DNA of 64,000 nt from Campylobacter upsaliensis (GTDB taxonomy: Bacteria > Campylobacterota > Campylobacteria > Campylobacterales > Campylobacteraceae). The stretch lies in NCBI RefSeq assembly GCF_900637395.1, contig NZ_LR134372.1, positions 868,001-932,000 of the forward strand. Direction: 5' to 3'. Under the pieces are notes generated by a model. That model was given only the letters and a program-made list of their open reading frames with translations. It had not been told where the DNA came from and made no database searches. The position numbers were made by a program, and so were the translations under genes. Below are positions 55,130 through 64,000 of the stretch, piece after piece (positions within the stretch are counted from its first letter, which is position 1; each line of letters begins with the position of its first letter).

Positions 55130-58100
55130 TGTTTTCTAAATTTTTTATAGAAAGACCAGTTTTTGCTTCTGTTGTGGCAATTATCATCTCCTTAGCAGGA
55201 ACGATAGCACTTTATTCTTTACCTGTGGAGCAGTATCCAAACCTTACACCACCGACAGTTAGCGTTAGTGCGACTTACACAGGAGCAGACGCACAAACCA
55301 TCTCAGAAAGTGTGGCTATACCCATAGAAGATGCCATTAATGGCGTTGAAAATATGATTTATTTAGAATCCACTTCTTCAGCTTCTGGACAAATGAGACT
55401 TACCGCCTATTTTGACATAGGCACAGATCCTAATCAAGCCACAGTTGATGTGAATAATAGAATTTCTTCCGCCACCGCAAAATTACCAGAAGCCGTTAAA
55501 AAACTAGGCGTTACGGTAAGAAAATCAAATTCAAGCATACTTGAAGCTGTGGCTATGTATTCTACCGATGGTTCTATGAATGCTGTGGATATTTATAATT
55601 ATATCACCTTAAATATTATCGATGACATTAAGAGAGTTCCAGGCGTAGGTGATGCCTTTGCCATAGGAAATAGAAACTATTCTATGCGTGTGTGGCTTGA
55701 CCCAACTTTGCTTAATAAATATCAAATCACCGCGAAAGAAGTTTTAAACGCCATAGAGGAACAAAACGCACAATATGCCACAGGTAAAATAGGCGAAGAA
55801 CCCGTAACGCAAAAATCGCCCTATGTCTATTCTATCACTATGCAAGGAAGACTAAAAAGCTCACAAGAATTTGGCGAAGTGATTTTAAGAGTTAATGAAG
55901 ACGGCTCTTTTTTAAGACTTAAAGAAGTCGCAGACATAGAGCTAGGCTCACAACAATATGTCGCGCAGGGGCGTTATAGTGGCAATGACGCCGTGCCAAT
56001 TATCATCAATCTTCAATCAGGAGCTAATAGCGTCAATACTGCAAAATTAGTCGGCGAAAAATTAGAGGAGCTTTCTAAAAACTTCCCCGCAGGCTTAGCC
56101 TACAATGTTCCTTATGATACAACGACCTTTGTGAAAGCTTCTATTTATGAGGTTTTAAAAACCTTTGCTGAGGCTTTGATTTTGGTTATTATCGTAATGT
56201 ATCTTTTCTTAAAAAATTTCCGCTCCACTCTTATACCGATGATAGCAGTGCCTGTTTCGCTTTTAGGCACCTTTGCGGGACTTTATTTACTAGGCTTTAG
56301 TGTCAATTTGCTCACCCTTTTTGCCCTCGTTTTAGCCATAGGGATAGTCGTTGATGATGCCATTATCGTGGTGGAAAATGTCGATAGAATTTTACACGAA
56401 GATCCAAATATTTCAGTAAAAGACGCTACCATTAAGGCTATGGAGGAAGTAGCCTCGCCTGTTGTTTCTATTGTTTTGGTGCTTTGTGCTGTTTTTATCC
56501 CAGTGTCCTTCATCTCTGGCTTTGTGGGAGAAATTCAAAAGCAATTTGCCCTTACTCTAGCTATTTCTGTGGCTATTTCAGGCTTTGTTGCTCTTACCCT
56601 CACTCCTTCTTTATGTGCTTTATTTTTGAAAAGAAATAATGGAGAGCCTTTCGTCTTTGTGAAAAAATTTAACGACTTTTTCGACTGGTCGACTAAAATT
56701 TTCAGTGCTGGTGTAGCTTATATCTTAAAAAGAGTGATGCGTTTTGTGATGATTTTTGGCATTATGCTCGGGGGAACTTATTATCTTTATCAAAGTGTGC
56801 CAAGCTCACTTGTGCCAACAGAAGATCAAGGCGTTATTATGTCTATCATCAATCTTCCAGCCGCCTCATCTTTACATAGAACTATAGATTTTATAGATAA
56901 AACTGCTAAAAATGATATTTTAGGACAAAACGGCATTAATTCAAGTATGGCTCTAATCGGCTTTGACCTTTTTACAAATTCCCCTAAAGAAAACGCTGGG
57001 GCTATGTTTATCCAGCTTGATGACTGGGCAGATAGAAATGTAAGCTCTTTTGAAATCGTTCAAAATCTTAATATCAAACACGCCTTTAACCCAGAAGCAC
57101 AAACCTTTTTCCTAGACCCTCCGCCTATACCGGGACTTAGTATTACAGGTGGTTTTGAGATGTATGCACAAAATAGAAGCGGTAAAAGCTATGATGAAAT
57201 TCAAGCTGATGTTGATAAATTAGTCGCTGCAGCAAATCAAAGGGCAGAATTAACAGGAGTTAGAACAACACTTGATACAAGATATCCGCAATTTAAACTT
57301 GAAATTGATAGAGATAAATTAAAATATTACAAACTTAATATGCAAGATGTTTTTGCTACGGTTAGTTCGACCATAGGGACTTATTATGTTAATGACTTTT
57401 CCTTGCTTGGTAAAAATTTCCAAGTTAATGTTCGTGCAAAGGGCGATTTTAGAAACACTCAAGAAGCTTTAAAAAACATCTATGTCAAATCAAGCGATGG
57501 GCAAATGATCGCTCTTGATTCTATACTTACGCTTAAAAGTAGTGCGGGTCCTGATGATGTTAAGCGTTTTAATCTCTTCCCAGCCGCACAAATTCAAGGC
57601 TCTCCAGCCCCAGGATATAGCTCAGGACAAGCTATGGCTGTGATGGAGGAGCTTACTAAAGAATTTTTAGGAGAGGAATATACTCTTGCTTGGTCGGGCA
57701 CTTCTTACCAAGAAGCTACGAATTCTAACACAGGCTCAATAGCCTTTGTTTTGGGTATGATTTTCGTCTTTTTAATTCTAGCCGCACAATATGAAAGATG
57801 GCTTATGCCTTTAGCGGTTATCACCGCTGTGCCTTTTGCTCTTTTTGGCTCTTTGCTTTTTATATGGTTAAGGGATTTTTATAACGATGTATATTTTCAA
57901 ACGGGTCTTTTACTACTTATAGGACTTTCTGCTAAAAATGCTATCTTGATCGTAGAATTTGCAATGGAAGAGCATCTTAAAAAGGGAAAAAGTATATTTG
58001 ACGCTTCTGTGGAGGCAGCAAAATTAAGATTTCGTCCTATTGTGATGACTTCTTTGGCTTTCACTTTGGGAATTTTGCCTTTAGTGATCTCAAGTGGTGC

Positions 58101-58254
58101 AGGAAGTGCCGCAAGACACGCTCTTGGCACCGGACTTATCGGTGGTATGATAGCTGCTTCTACCTTAGCAATTTTCTTTGTGCCTTTATTTTTCTATCTT
58201 TTAGAAAGCTTTAACGCTTGGCTTGATAAGAAAAGGAGGAAGGTAAATGCGTAG
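55129..58254 (+). CDS. cmeB: RND multidrug efflux transporter CmeB
   Basis: CmeB is the proton-driven inner-membrane pump that expels antibiotics and bile salts. The 1041-residue protein has the HAE1 layout: an N-terminal helix (FIERPVFASVVAIIISLAGTIAL), two large periplasmic loops, and helix groups near 335-550 and 865-1030. The proton-relay aspartates are in LAIGIVVDDAIIVVENVDR (helix 4), and the partner lysine is in GLSAKNAILIVEFA (helix 10). It overlaps cmeC by eight bases. Confidence 0.97.
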   Translation: MFSKFFIERPVFASVVAIIISLAGTIALYSLPVEQYPNLTPPTVSVSATYTGADAQTISESVAIPIEDAINGVENMIYLESTSSASGQMRLTAYFDIGTDPNQATVDVNNRISSATAKLPEAVKKLGVTVRKSNSSILEAVAMYSTDGSMNAVDIYNYITLNIIDDIKRVPGVGDAFAIGNRNYSMRVWLDPTLLNKYQITAKEVLNAIEEQNAQYATGKIGEEPVTQKSPYVYSITMQGRLKSSQEFGEVILRVNEDGSFLRLKEVADIELGSQQYVAQGRYSGNDAVPIIINLQSGANSVNTAKLVGEKLEELSKNFPAGLAYNVPYDTTTFVKASIYEVLKTFAEALILVIIVMYLFLKNFRSTLIPMIAVPVSLLGTFAGLYLLGFSVNLLTLFALVLAIGIVVDDAIIVVENVDRILHEDPNISVKDATIKAMEEVASPVVSIVLVLCAVFIPVSFISGFVGEIQKQFALTLAISVAISGFVALTLTPSLCALFLKRNNGEPFVFVKKFNDFFDWSTKIFSAGVAYILKRVMRFVMIFGIMLGGTYYLYQSVPSSLVPTEDQGVIMSIINLPAASSLHRTIDFIDKTAKNDILGQNGINSSMALIGFDLFTNSPKENAGAMFIQLDDWADRNVSSFEIVQNLNIKHAFNPEAQTFFLDPPPIPGLSITGGFEMYAQNRSGKSYDEIQADVDKLVAAANQRAELTGVRTTLDTRYPQFKLEIDRDKLKYYKLNMQDVFATVSSTIGTYYVNDFSLLGKNFQVNVRAKGDFRNTQEALKNIYVKSSDGQMIALDSILTLKSSAGPDDVKRFNLFPAAQIQGSPAPGYSSGQAMAVMEELTKEFLGEEYTLAWSGTSYQEATNSNTGSIAFVLGMIFVFLILAAQYERWLMPLAVITAVPFALFGSLLFIWLRDFYNDVYFQTGLLLLIGLSAKNAILIVEFAMEEHLKKGKSIFDASVEAAKLRFRPIVMTSLAFTLGILPLVISSGAGSAARHALGTGLIGGMIAASTLAIFFVPLFFYLLESFNAWLDKKRRKVNA

Positions 58255-59683
58255 TTTAATATTTATTTTAACTGCATTTTTGCTAGGGGCTTGTTCTTTA
58301 AAACCTAGTCTTAAAGTCGGCGAGGCAAATTTCACAAGTATGGATAATAATGTAAGCATTGAAAAAAACTGGTGGAAAGATTTTAATGATAGCAATTTAA
58401 ATTTTTTAGTCGAAAAAGCCTTAAAAAATAATGCTGATTTGAAAATCGCCTATGTTAATCTCGAACAAGCTGCTGCTCAGCTTGGCATAGATAGAAGCGA
58501 CCTACTTCCAAAACTTGATGCTAGTGCAAATGCAAACAGAGCCAAAAGCTCCATTAACGCACCTAACAATAAAACAGGAGCTTTTAGCTATAACAATAGT
58601 TTTGATATGGGGCTTAATCTAAGCTATGAGGTGGATTTATGGGGAAAATACCGCGATAATTATAATGCTTCTTATGAGAATTTAAAGGCAAGTGAATTTG
58701 ACTATGTGGCGGCTAGACTTTCCATTGTCTCAAATGTGGTGCAGATGTATTTTAATAGTGCAAATGCTTATGAAGCTATGCAAATTTACAAAGAAACTAT
58801 GGAGGCTTACACTCAAACTTATGAACTTAAGCGTTCTTTGTATGAAATAGGTGCCATAGGAGAATACGAACTAGCCCAGTCAAAAGCCGAGCTAGAAAGC
58901 GTTAAAGCCCAATACATTAACGCCATTGACACTAAAGAAAATTATTTAAAAGCCTTAAAAATTTTAACAGCAAGTGATTTAGACGATGTGCTTTATAAGG
59001 AGGAAAACTACCAAAAATTTACACATTTTGCCAAATCTTTACCTGAAGGAATTTCAAGCACTATTTTACTACAACGCCCAGATATTAACGCTGCTTTAAG
59101 TCGCCTTACTCAGCAAAATTATCTAGTCGGTGTAGCAAGAAGTGCTTTTTTACCAAGTCTTTCTTTAACAGGACTTTTGGGCTTTGAGAGTGGAGATTTA
59201 GACACTCTTGTAAAAGACGGCAGCAAGGCTTGGAGTGTGGGTGGGAAATTTTTAATGCCTATTTTTCACTGGGGCGAAATTTATCAAAGCGTTAATTTAG
59301 CTAAACTTAGCAAGGATAAAGCTTTTATAACTTATGAAAATACTCTTAAAACAGCCTTTGCGGAAGTGCGTTATGCCCTTTCTCAAAGAAAAACAAGTCT
59401 GCAAAATTATGAAAATTATAAAGCCTTACTTGAAGCACAGGAAAAAATTTACACCCTCGCTAGTATTCGCTATGAAAATGGAAGCATACCATTAATAGAA
59501 TATTTAGATGCTAGAAGAAATTTACTAAGTGCTAAAATTTCTTACGCTAATGCAACTTATCTTATGGCAAATTCCATAGTTAATGTAATTAAAGCTTTTG
59601 GCGGTGGATTTGAAGCAAATGCAAATTTAAGTCAAGAAATAAAAGAAAACGCAAAAGAACTTGATATGTCTTTTAGGGAGTAA
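58247..59683 (+). CDS. cmeC: Outer-membrane efflux channel CmeC
   Basis: CmeC is the TolC/OprM-type exit duct. The 478-residue protein has a lipobox LGAC (Cys16), then two repeats of the outer-membrane efflux domain with long alpha-helical hairpins (about 60-265 and 280-460). Typical segments are LRYEVDLWGKY-like LSYEVDLWGKYRDN, QRPDINAALSRL and ARSAFLPSLSLTGLLG. It is the last gene of the operon and ends inside a terminator. Confidence 0.96.
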   Translation: MRSLIFILTAFLLGACSLKPSLKVGEANFTSMDNNVSIEKNWWKDFNDSNLNFLVEKALKNNADLKIAYVNLEQAAAQLGIDRSDLLPKLDASANANRAKSSINAPNNKTGAFSYNNSFDMGLNLSYEVDLWGKYRDNYNASYENLKASEFDYVAARLSIVSNVVQMYFNSANAYEAMQIYKETMEAYTQTYELKRSLYEIGAIGEYELAQSKAELESVKAQYINAIDTKENYLKALKILTASDLDDVLYKEENYQKFTHFAKSLPEGISSTILLQRPDINAALSRLTQQNYLVGVARSAFLPSLSLTGLLGFESGDLDTLVKDGSKAWSVGGKFLMPIFHWGEIYQSVNLAKLSKDKAFITYENTLKTAFAEVRYALSQRKTSLQNYENYKALLEAQEKIYTLASIRYENGSIPLIEYLDARRNLLSAKISYANATYLMANSIVNVIKAFGGGFEANANLSQEIKENAKELDMSFRE

Positions 59684-59695
59684 AACTCCCTAAAA
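59671..59695. terminator. Bidirectional terminator between cmeC and the next gene
   Basis: TTTTAGGGAGT and ACTCCCTAAAA are perfect 11-base arms around an AAA loop. The cmeC stop codon lies inside it, and the convergent small gene ends one base after it. T-rich ends on both strands make it suited to both transcripts. Confidence 0.8.
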
Positions 59696-59944
59696 TCAAT
59701 CCTTTAAATCCTTAGCAGGGTGAATTTCATAAGCCTTAAAAAGTGGTGGCAAAAGCTTTCTCATCGCATAATCAAAATGATAAAAACGCTTATAAATCTC
59801 CTCAGCATTTAACTCATTTTTCTTAGAAAAATCAAAGGCGTCTATATTTTCTTTTTTGCTAAGATTAGCGTCAAAATATTGAAAAAACTCCTCTCTTTTG
59901 GCGAAAAAATCCTTAAGATTTGCAACGATTTGTTCTTTTTCCAT
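59696..59944 (-). CDS. Small conserved protein of unknown function
   Basis: The 82-residue protein is predicted to be mostly helical and charged (ANLKDFFAKREEFFQYFDANLSKKEN split over residues 8-33), with no signal peptide or membrane segment. An AAGGAGAC ribosome-binding site precedes its ATG. A similar gene lies at the same position beside cmeC in C. jejuni as I recall. I do not recognise a domain. Confidence 0.7.
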   Translation of the reverse strand: MEKEQIVANLKDFFAKREEFFQYFDANLSKKENIDAFDFSKKNELNAEEIYKRFYHFDYAMRKLLPPLFKAYEIHPAKDLKD

Positions 59945-60074
59945 TGTGTCTCCTTAGTATTTAATGATGAAAAAATTTATAGCATTTTTACACTCAAAAA
60001 ACAAGAAAATTTAACTTTTATTTAGTAAAAAATTGTTAAAGTTACGATTTTTATATCCAAATGTAGGTAAAATA

Positions 60075-61409
60075 ATGAATTTCTTTCAAAATTTAGCACT
60101 TAAATACTCACATATTATGATGCAAAAAGCTCTTAAAAAGAATCTTAAGGTCGAACTTTTAAAAGAACCTCAAGCAAAAATCGCCAAAGAAAAATCCTAT
60201 ATGCTTTACGCTCACATACCATTTTGCCATACTTTTTGCCCCTATTGTAGCTTTCATAAATATTATTATGATGAAAATTTAGCTAAAAATTATTTTCAAA
60301 GCTTAAGAGAAGAACTTCAAATCATCAAAGATAAAGGTTTTAATTTTAATGCTATGTATGTGGGAGGCGGCACAACGCTTATTAACGAAGAGGAGCTTTT
60401 AAGGACATTAGAGCTTTGCAAAAAGCTTTTTGATATTAAAGAAATTTCTTGTGAGAGCGACCCAAATCACATAGATCCCAAAAAACTAACAATGTTTAAA
60501 GGTTTAATTGATAGGCTAAGCTGTGGGATACAAAGCTTTGATAATGAGACCTTAAAAAAGGTCGCGAGGTATCATAAATTTGGCTCTAGCGAAGTTTTAC
60601 AAGAAAAAATTGCAAAGGCTTTAGGGATCTTGCCTATTTTTAGCATAGATTTAATTTTCAATCTTCCCACACAAAGCAAAGAGCAACTTTTAAATGACCT
60701 TAATATCGCTAAAAAATTATCCCCTCAACAAATCACAACTTATCCTTTAATGAAGTCAAATTTGACAAAAGATAATATAGCAAAATCCTTAGGCGTGAGT
60801 TTTAAAGATAATGAATTTGAATTTTATCAAATCATTTGCGAATTTTTTAAGGATTATACGCAAAATAATGCTTGGAGTTTCTCCTTAGAAAAAAATAAAC
60901 TCAATGATGAATATGTTAGCTCACATCACGAGTATTTAGGCGTTGGCAGTGGGGCTTTTAGCTTTTTAGATGGTGAGCTTTTAATTAATGCTTTTAATCT
61001 TAACACCTACACCACTCTCATCAAAGAAAAGCAAAATGCCAATATAGCCAAAGCACATTTTAACCCAAAAGAAAGACTTAAATATGTCTTTTTAACCGAA
61101 ATTTTTTCAGGCAGTCTTGAACTTACTCACTTTAATCGCACCTTAAAATGCGACTTAGAAAAAGAGCTTTTCATCGAGCTTAAGGCGCTTAAAATGTGTG
61201 GAGCAATTAAAAAAGAGGGCGATATTTTAAAATCTTGTGAATTTGGAAAATATCTTTTTATGGTTTTAATGAAAGATTTTTACGCGGGTATGGATTTAGT
61301 TAGGGCTGTCTTTAGAGATGATGCTAGGCTTAAAAATAAAAATTTCATTGATATTATGCGTGAAAATGTCGATCCTCTCAACGCACAAAATATGGAATTT
61401 AAAGCCTAA
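60075..61409 (+). CDS. HemN/HemW-like radical SAM protein
   Basis: The protein (about 444 residues) has the radical SAM cluster motif CHTFCPYC (Cys51, Cys55 and Cys58 in this numbering), AMYVGGGTTLI, SCGIQSFDNETLK and IDLIFNLPTQSKEQL. This groups it with oxygen-independent coproporphyrinogen oxidase HemN and with the haem chaperone HemW. Sequence alone does not settle which, though the motif spacing is shared by both. I prefer the ATG at 60075 (MNFFQNLALKY). An ATG at 60033 would add 14 residues. Confidence 0.85.
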   Translation: MNFFQNLALKYSHIMMQKALKKNLKVELLKEPQAKIAKEKSYMLYAHIPFCHTFCPYCSFHKYYYDENLAKNYFQSLREELQIIKDKGFNFNAMYVGGGTTLINEEELLRTLELCKKLFDIKEISCESDPNHIDPKKLTMFKGLIDRLSCGIQSFDNETLKKVARYHKFGSSEVLQEKIAKALGILPIFSIDLIFNLPTQSKEQLLNDLNIAKKLSPQQITTYPLMKSNLTKDNIAKSLGVSFKDNEFEFYQIICEFFKDYTQNNAWSFSLEKNKLNDEYVSSHHEYLGVGSGAFSFLDGELLINAFNLNTYTTLIKEKQNANIAKAHFNPKERLKYVFLTEIFSGSLELTHFNRTLKCDLEKELFIELKALKMCGAIKKEGDILKSCEFGKYLFMVLMKDFYAGMDLVRAVFRDDARLKNKNFIDIMRENVDPLNAQNMEFKA

Positions 61410-61415
61410 AAGGCT

Positions 61416-61868
61416 TTAAAAAGGACGCACGACCATCATTAAAGCGATGATGATAAATAAAAGTGTTGGAATTTCATTATAAATTCTAAAATATCTTCCG
61501 CTCTTTGTCGAAGTGCCATTTGCCAAGGCTTTAAGGCAGAAAAAATTATGGATATGGTAAAAAATAAGCAAGGTCGCACAAGTTAATTTCGCGTGCATAA
61601 AACCAGAGCCTATCATCAAAACTTCCTTATGTGCGTGAAGCATTAAACTTCCACTAATAATAGCCACTATCATCGCCGGAGTGCTAATCGTCCAAAAAAG
61701 CTTTCTTTCTTGCACTTTCACTACACTTACAAAACCTTCATTGTTTCTATTTTCTGCGTGATACACAAAAAGTCGCGGCAAATAAAAAAGCCCCGCCATC
61801 CACGAAACAAAACTTAAATAATGCACAAATTTAATCCACGCATAATATTCATTAATCCACTCTGTCAT
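61416..61868 (-). CDS. hemJ: Protoporphyrinogen oxidase HemJ
   Basis: HemJ oxidises protoporphyrinogen IX in the inner membrane during haem synthesis. The 150-residue protein has four membrane helices and the family marks WIKFVHYLSFVSWMAGLFYLPRLFVYHAE (split over residues 12-40, with the haem-binding His), FWTISTPAMIVAIISG and HAKLTCATLLIFYH. It overlaps lspA by 17 bases, an unusually long overlap in this window. Confidence 0.9.
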   Translation of the reverse strand: MTEWINEYYAWIKFVHYLSFVSWMAGLFYLPRLFVYHAENRNNEGFVSVVKVQERKLFWTISTPAMIVAIISGSLMLHAHKEVLMIGSGFMHAKLTCATLLIFYHIHNFFCLKALANGTSTKSGRYFRIYNEIPTLLFIIIALMMVVRPF

Positions 61869-62313
61869 TTTTACCTCTCTTTAAAAAAATTTCCTTAATT
61901 AAAATCAAAGCAACGCTAAGATTTATCATTACATCAGCTACATTAAATATAGCAAATTCAAAACCCTTATGCCAAAAAAACATATCCACAACGCCTCCGT
62001 GGATAAAGCGATCAAGTAAATTTGAACACCCCGCACCAAGCATTAAGCCAAAAGCTATGATATGCTCTTTTAAAAATTCTTTTTGCCAAAAAAGATAGGC
62101 AAAAAGAATTAGCAAAATCGCCAAGTGTAAATATTTTAAATAATGCTCAAAAAAACTTAGCATAGAAAAGGCAACGCCTGTATTTAAAGCAAAAGTAAGG
62201 TCTAAATACTCACTTTGATAGCGCATACCTCTTAGGGTTAAAATTTTTACAATTTGGTCAAGAACAAAAACTAAAGCAAAAAAGCTCCAAAAAATTTTAT
62301 AATCTTTAATCAT
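61852..62313 (-). CDS. lspA: Lipoprotein signal peptidase LspA
   Basis: LspA removes signal peptides from prolipoproteins after lipidation. The 153-residue protein has four membrane helices, [10 protein letters not shown] (about residues 43-52), and the catalytic aspartates Asp110 (GGVVDMF) and Asp127 (FNVADV). Several of its likely substrates are in this window (CmeA, CmeC, the UPF0323 and thioredoxin-like lipoproteins). It overlaps glmM by eight bases. Confidence 0.96.
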   Translation of the reverse strand: MIKDYKIFWSFFALVFVLDQIVKILTLRGMRYQSEYLDLTFALNTGVAFSMLSFFEHYLKYLHLAILLILFAYLFWQKEFLKEHIIAFGLMLGAGCSNLLDRFIHGGVVDMFFWHKGFEFAIFNVADVMINLSVALILIKEIFLKRGKNDRVD

Positions 62314-63643
62314 TTAAAGCTTTCCTAAAAAAAGCCTCCACGCCTCTCATCTCTTTTTCCAAAAGCTTACTATCCTTTGCCTCTAAAAGTAAGCGAATTA
62401 AATTTTCCGTGCCAGAATAGCGAAAAAGGCTATTAATGCCCTTTTTATCAAGCTCTGCTTTAAGCTCTTTTAAGCCCTTAAGTTTAGCTAAATCTTTCTT
62501 TTGAGAAATTTTAAGATTGTGTAAAAGTTGCGGATAAGGCTTGATTTGCCCTAAAACTGCACTTGCGCTTTTTTTCTTTGAAAGCATTAGAGCAGAAAAC
62601 TGAAGTGCGGCGATAAGCCCATCGCCTGTCTTAGCATAATCACTAAAGATAATATGCCCACTTTGCTCCCCACCAAAATTCCCCCCACAAGCCTTAAGCT
62701 TTTCAAGCACAAATTTATCGCCAACATTGCAAGTTTCAAGCTCAATTTTATTTTTATTTAAAAATTCCCTCAAAGCCCCATTACTCATAATGGTCGCTAC
62801 AACTTTAGATTTTAATTTACCCTGCTCTTTGAGATGTAGAGCTAAAACACCTAGCAAACTATCTCCATTTGCCACAACGCCCTTTTCATCGACTACGACA
62901 AGCCTATCCGCATCTCCATCAAACGCAAAGCCCACATCAGCACGAAGTTTTTTAACCTCCTCTGCCAAATTCGTAGGGTGGAGCGCACCACAATTATCAT
63001 TGATATTAAGCCCATTAGGACTATCACTCATCACAATCACTTCAGCACCAAGCTCCTTAAAAATGGTCGGTGCAACCTTATAAGCCGCTCCGTGTGCGAC
63101 ATCAAGCACGACTCTTAAAGATTTTAAGGTCAAATCTTTAGGAAAGGAATTTTTAATGCTCACAATATAACGCCCTATCACATCATCAATTCTCTTTGCT
63201 CTGCCGATTTGCTCCATCGTAACCTTAGAGCTTTCAAGCAATTTATCATCAAAATAAATTTGCTCGATTTTTTCCTCTATCTCTTCGCTGAGTTTATTGC
63301 CGTGCGAGTCAAAAAATTTAATACCATTATCAAAATAAGGATTATGTGAAGCCGAAATCATAATCCCTGCATCACAACGCATATCTTCGGTCAAAAAAGC
63401 GATAGCAGGAGTTGGCATAGGTCCTATTTGTATGACATTGTAACCTATGGAAGTAAGCCCTGAAACTATGGCATTTTCTATCATATAGCCACTTTTTCTT
63501 GTGTCTTTACCGACTAAAATATTATTTGTAATCGCCTTATCTTTAAAATAAATTCCAGCCGCCATAGCTAAACGCATTGCTAAAAAGCTGTCTAAAAATT
63601 CTCCCGCCTTACCGCGAACTCCGTCTGTTCCAAAAAGTTTCAT
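62306..63643 (-). CDS. glmM: Phosphoglucosamine mutase
   Basis: GlmM converts glucosamine-6-phosphate to glucosamine-1-phosphate on the way to UDP-GlcNAc, which also feeds the NeuC reaction. The 445-residue protein has [13 protein letters not shown] at the start, the phosphoserine Ser99 in [13 protein letters not shown], the metal loop [10 protein letters not shown], the sugar loop [10 protein letters not shown] and the C-terminal [13 protein letters not shown]. It heads the glmM-lspA-hemJ run. Confidence 0.97.
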   Translation of the reverse strand: MKLFGTDGVRGKAGEFLDSFLAMRLAMAAGIYFKDKAITNNILVGKDTRKSGYMIENAIVSGLTSIGYNVIQIGPMPTPAIAFLTEDMRCDAGIMISASHNPYFDNGIKFFDSHGNKLSEEIEEKIEQIYFDDKLLESSKVTMEQIGRAKRIDDVIGRYIVSIKNSFPKDLTLKSLRVVLDVAHGAAYKVAPTIFKELGAEVIVMSDSPNGLNINDNCGALHPTNLAEEVKKLRADVGFAFDGDADRLVVVDEKGVVANGDSLLGVLALHLKEQGKLKSKVVATIMSNGALREFLNKNKIELETCNVGDKFVLEKLKACGGNFGGEQSGHIIFSDYAKTGDGLIAALQFSALMLSKKKSASAVLGQIKPYPQLLHNLKISQKKDLAKLKGLKELKAELDKKGINSLFRYSGTENLIRLLLEAKDSKLLEKEMRGVEAFFRKALND

Positions 63644-63817
63644 TTTTAGCCCTTGTTAAAATTTAAAAGAATTGTAGCCTAAGATAGCAAATCGATTTTA
63701 CAAGAATACTCTATAAAACGCTAATTTAGAAATTACTCCATCCTCCTTTAAATCTCTACTATACTCACCCTTTAACGCTATAAACTCCTTCGCATCAATT
63801 CCTTATCCTTGAACTCC
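63644..63817. other. Non-coding region with a short gene-like relic
   Basis: No complete gene is visible upstream of glmM. On the minus strand a 34-codon frame (63698-63802) stays open and reads IDAKEFIALKGEYSRDL, then KEDGVISK, and ends LAFYRVFL before a stop. It looks like the C-terminal end of a decayed gene, but I cannot name the family. The glmM promoter should lie in the part nearest 63644. Confidence 0.35.
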
Positions 63818-63857
63818 TAAACAACATATTCTCATTAGACTAAGAATATGTTGTTTA
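63818..63857. terminator. Strong 15-base hairpin, likely terminator
   Basis: TAAACAACATATTCT (63818-63832) and AGAATATGTTGTTTA (63843-63857) are perfect arms with a ten-base loop. The hairpin lies 34 bases beyond the stop of the partial gene at the right edge (minus strand), so it probably ends that transcript. Confidence 0.6.
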
Positions 63858-63891
63858 CGCCCTCTTTTTTAGTTTTACAAAATGATATTCT

Positions 63892-64000
63892 TCATTGCGT
63901 AATTTCTTTTCCATTCGCCTCTTTTTCTTGACAAATTTTATCATAAAGCCTAAAGAAAGGATAATAAATTAAGGCATCAAGAATAATCAATAGCACAGAA
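63892..64000 (-). CDS. 3' end of a gene resembling a PTS EIIC permease
   Basis: Only the last 36 codons are inside the window. They read VLLIILDALIYYPFFRLYDK, then ICQEKEANGKEITQ and TGA. The pattern of a final hydrophobic helix ending in YYPFF..YDK is typical of lactose/cellobiose-type phosphotransferase EIIC proteins, but the fragment is too short to be sure. Another multi-pass membrane protein is possible. Confidence 0.4.
   Translation of the reverse strand, partial: SVLLIILDALIYYPFFRLYDKICQEKEANGKEITQ

Noticed and set aside
1-64000. tRNA, rRNA, CRISPR arrays, insertion sequences or riboswitches
   Set aside because: I looked for cloverleaf ends, repeated spacer-like units, transposase motifs and long leaders on both strands and saw none that I could support.

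Overview
The window is a chromosomal segment of a thermotolerant Campylobacter. The evidence is the very AT-rich DNA, the single-base and 4-base gene overlaps, the near-absence of long intergenic gaps, and gene blocks whose order I recall from C. jejuni (rpmH-rnpA-yidD-yidC-jag-mnmE-purL; sstT-pyrB-pepF-uvrD-truB-csrA-ispE-smpB; trpEDFBA; cosR; cmeRABC; lspA-glmM). The blocks are joined differently from C. jejuni, so this is probably a related species. The C. upsaliensis/C. helveticus group is my guess, not something the sequence proves.

Layout. 1-8591 (minus): one long housekeeping operon from rpmH/rnpA through membrane insertion (yidD, yidC, jag), tRNA modification (mnmE) and purine synthesis (purL) to a DnaJ-like membrane protein, a D-2-hydroxyacid dehydrogenase and a partial yajQ. 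8724-11367: an acetyltransferase, a UDG-like protein, a periplasmic protein and a convergent thioesterase. 11494-15199 (plus): a sialic acid cassette of a GT42 sialyltransferase followed by neuB, neuC and neuA. The sialyltransferase is interrupted near its 3' end by a C15 tract and is out of frame in this copy. 15254-20772 (minus): mutS2, a small membrane protein, clpA, clpS and a thioredoxin-like lipoprotein. 20994-22023: a frameshifted gene of unknown role with a VWA-like tail. 22090-31660 (minus): a compact operon from sstT and pyrB down to smpB, ending in a YeiH-type transporter.

31875-37526 is the clearest accessory region. It holds two overlapping DUF262 genes that form a GmrSD-like putative defence pair, an unrecognised ORF, a group III truncated globin, and the decayed 3' end of hypD (hydrogenase maturation). 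37581-41295: bioA and bioD, a paired SMR exporter and a secreted asparaginase/isoaspartyl peptidase. 41401-46737: the complete trp operon. 46804-48306: a CheX-like protein, fliN and a FliO-like membrane protein. 48303-51778 (minus): ppx, a ferredoxin, the orphan regulator cosR, a lipoprotein and rpsU. 51938-59683 (plus): ccoG, the repressor cmeR and the multidrug pump cmeABC. 59696-63643: a small protein, a HemN/HemW-like radical SAM protein, hemJ, lspA and glmM. The right edge carries the 3' end of a gene resembling a PTS EIIC permease.

I found no tRNA, rRNA, insertion sequence or CRISPR array. The most interesting signals are the phase-variable sialylation cassette with stop/start coupling to neuB, the DUF262 pair with its flanking gene relics, and the broken VWA-like gene behind a perfect 17-base palindrome.
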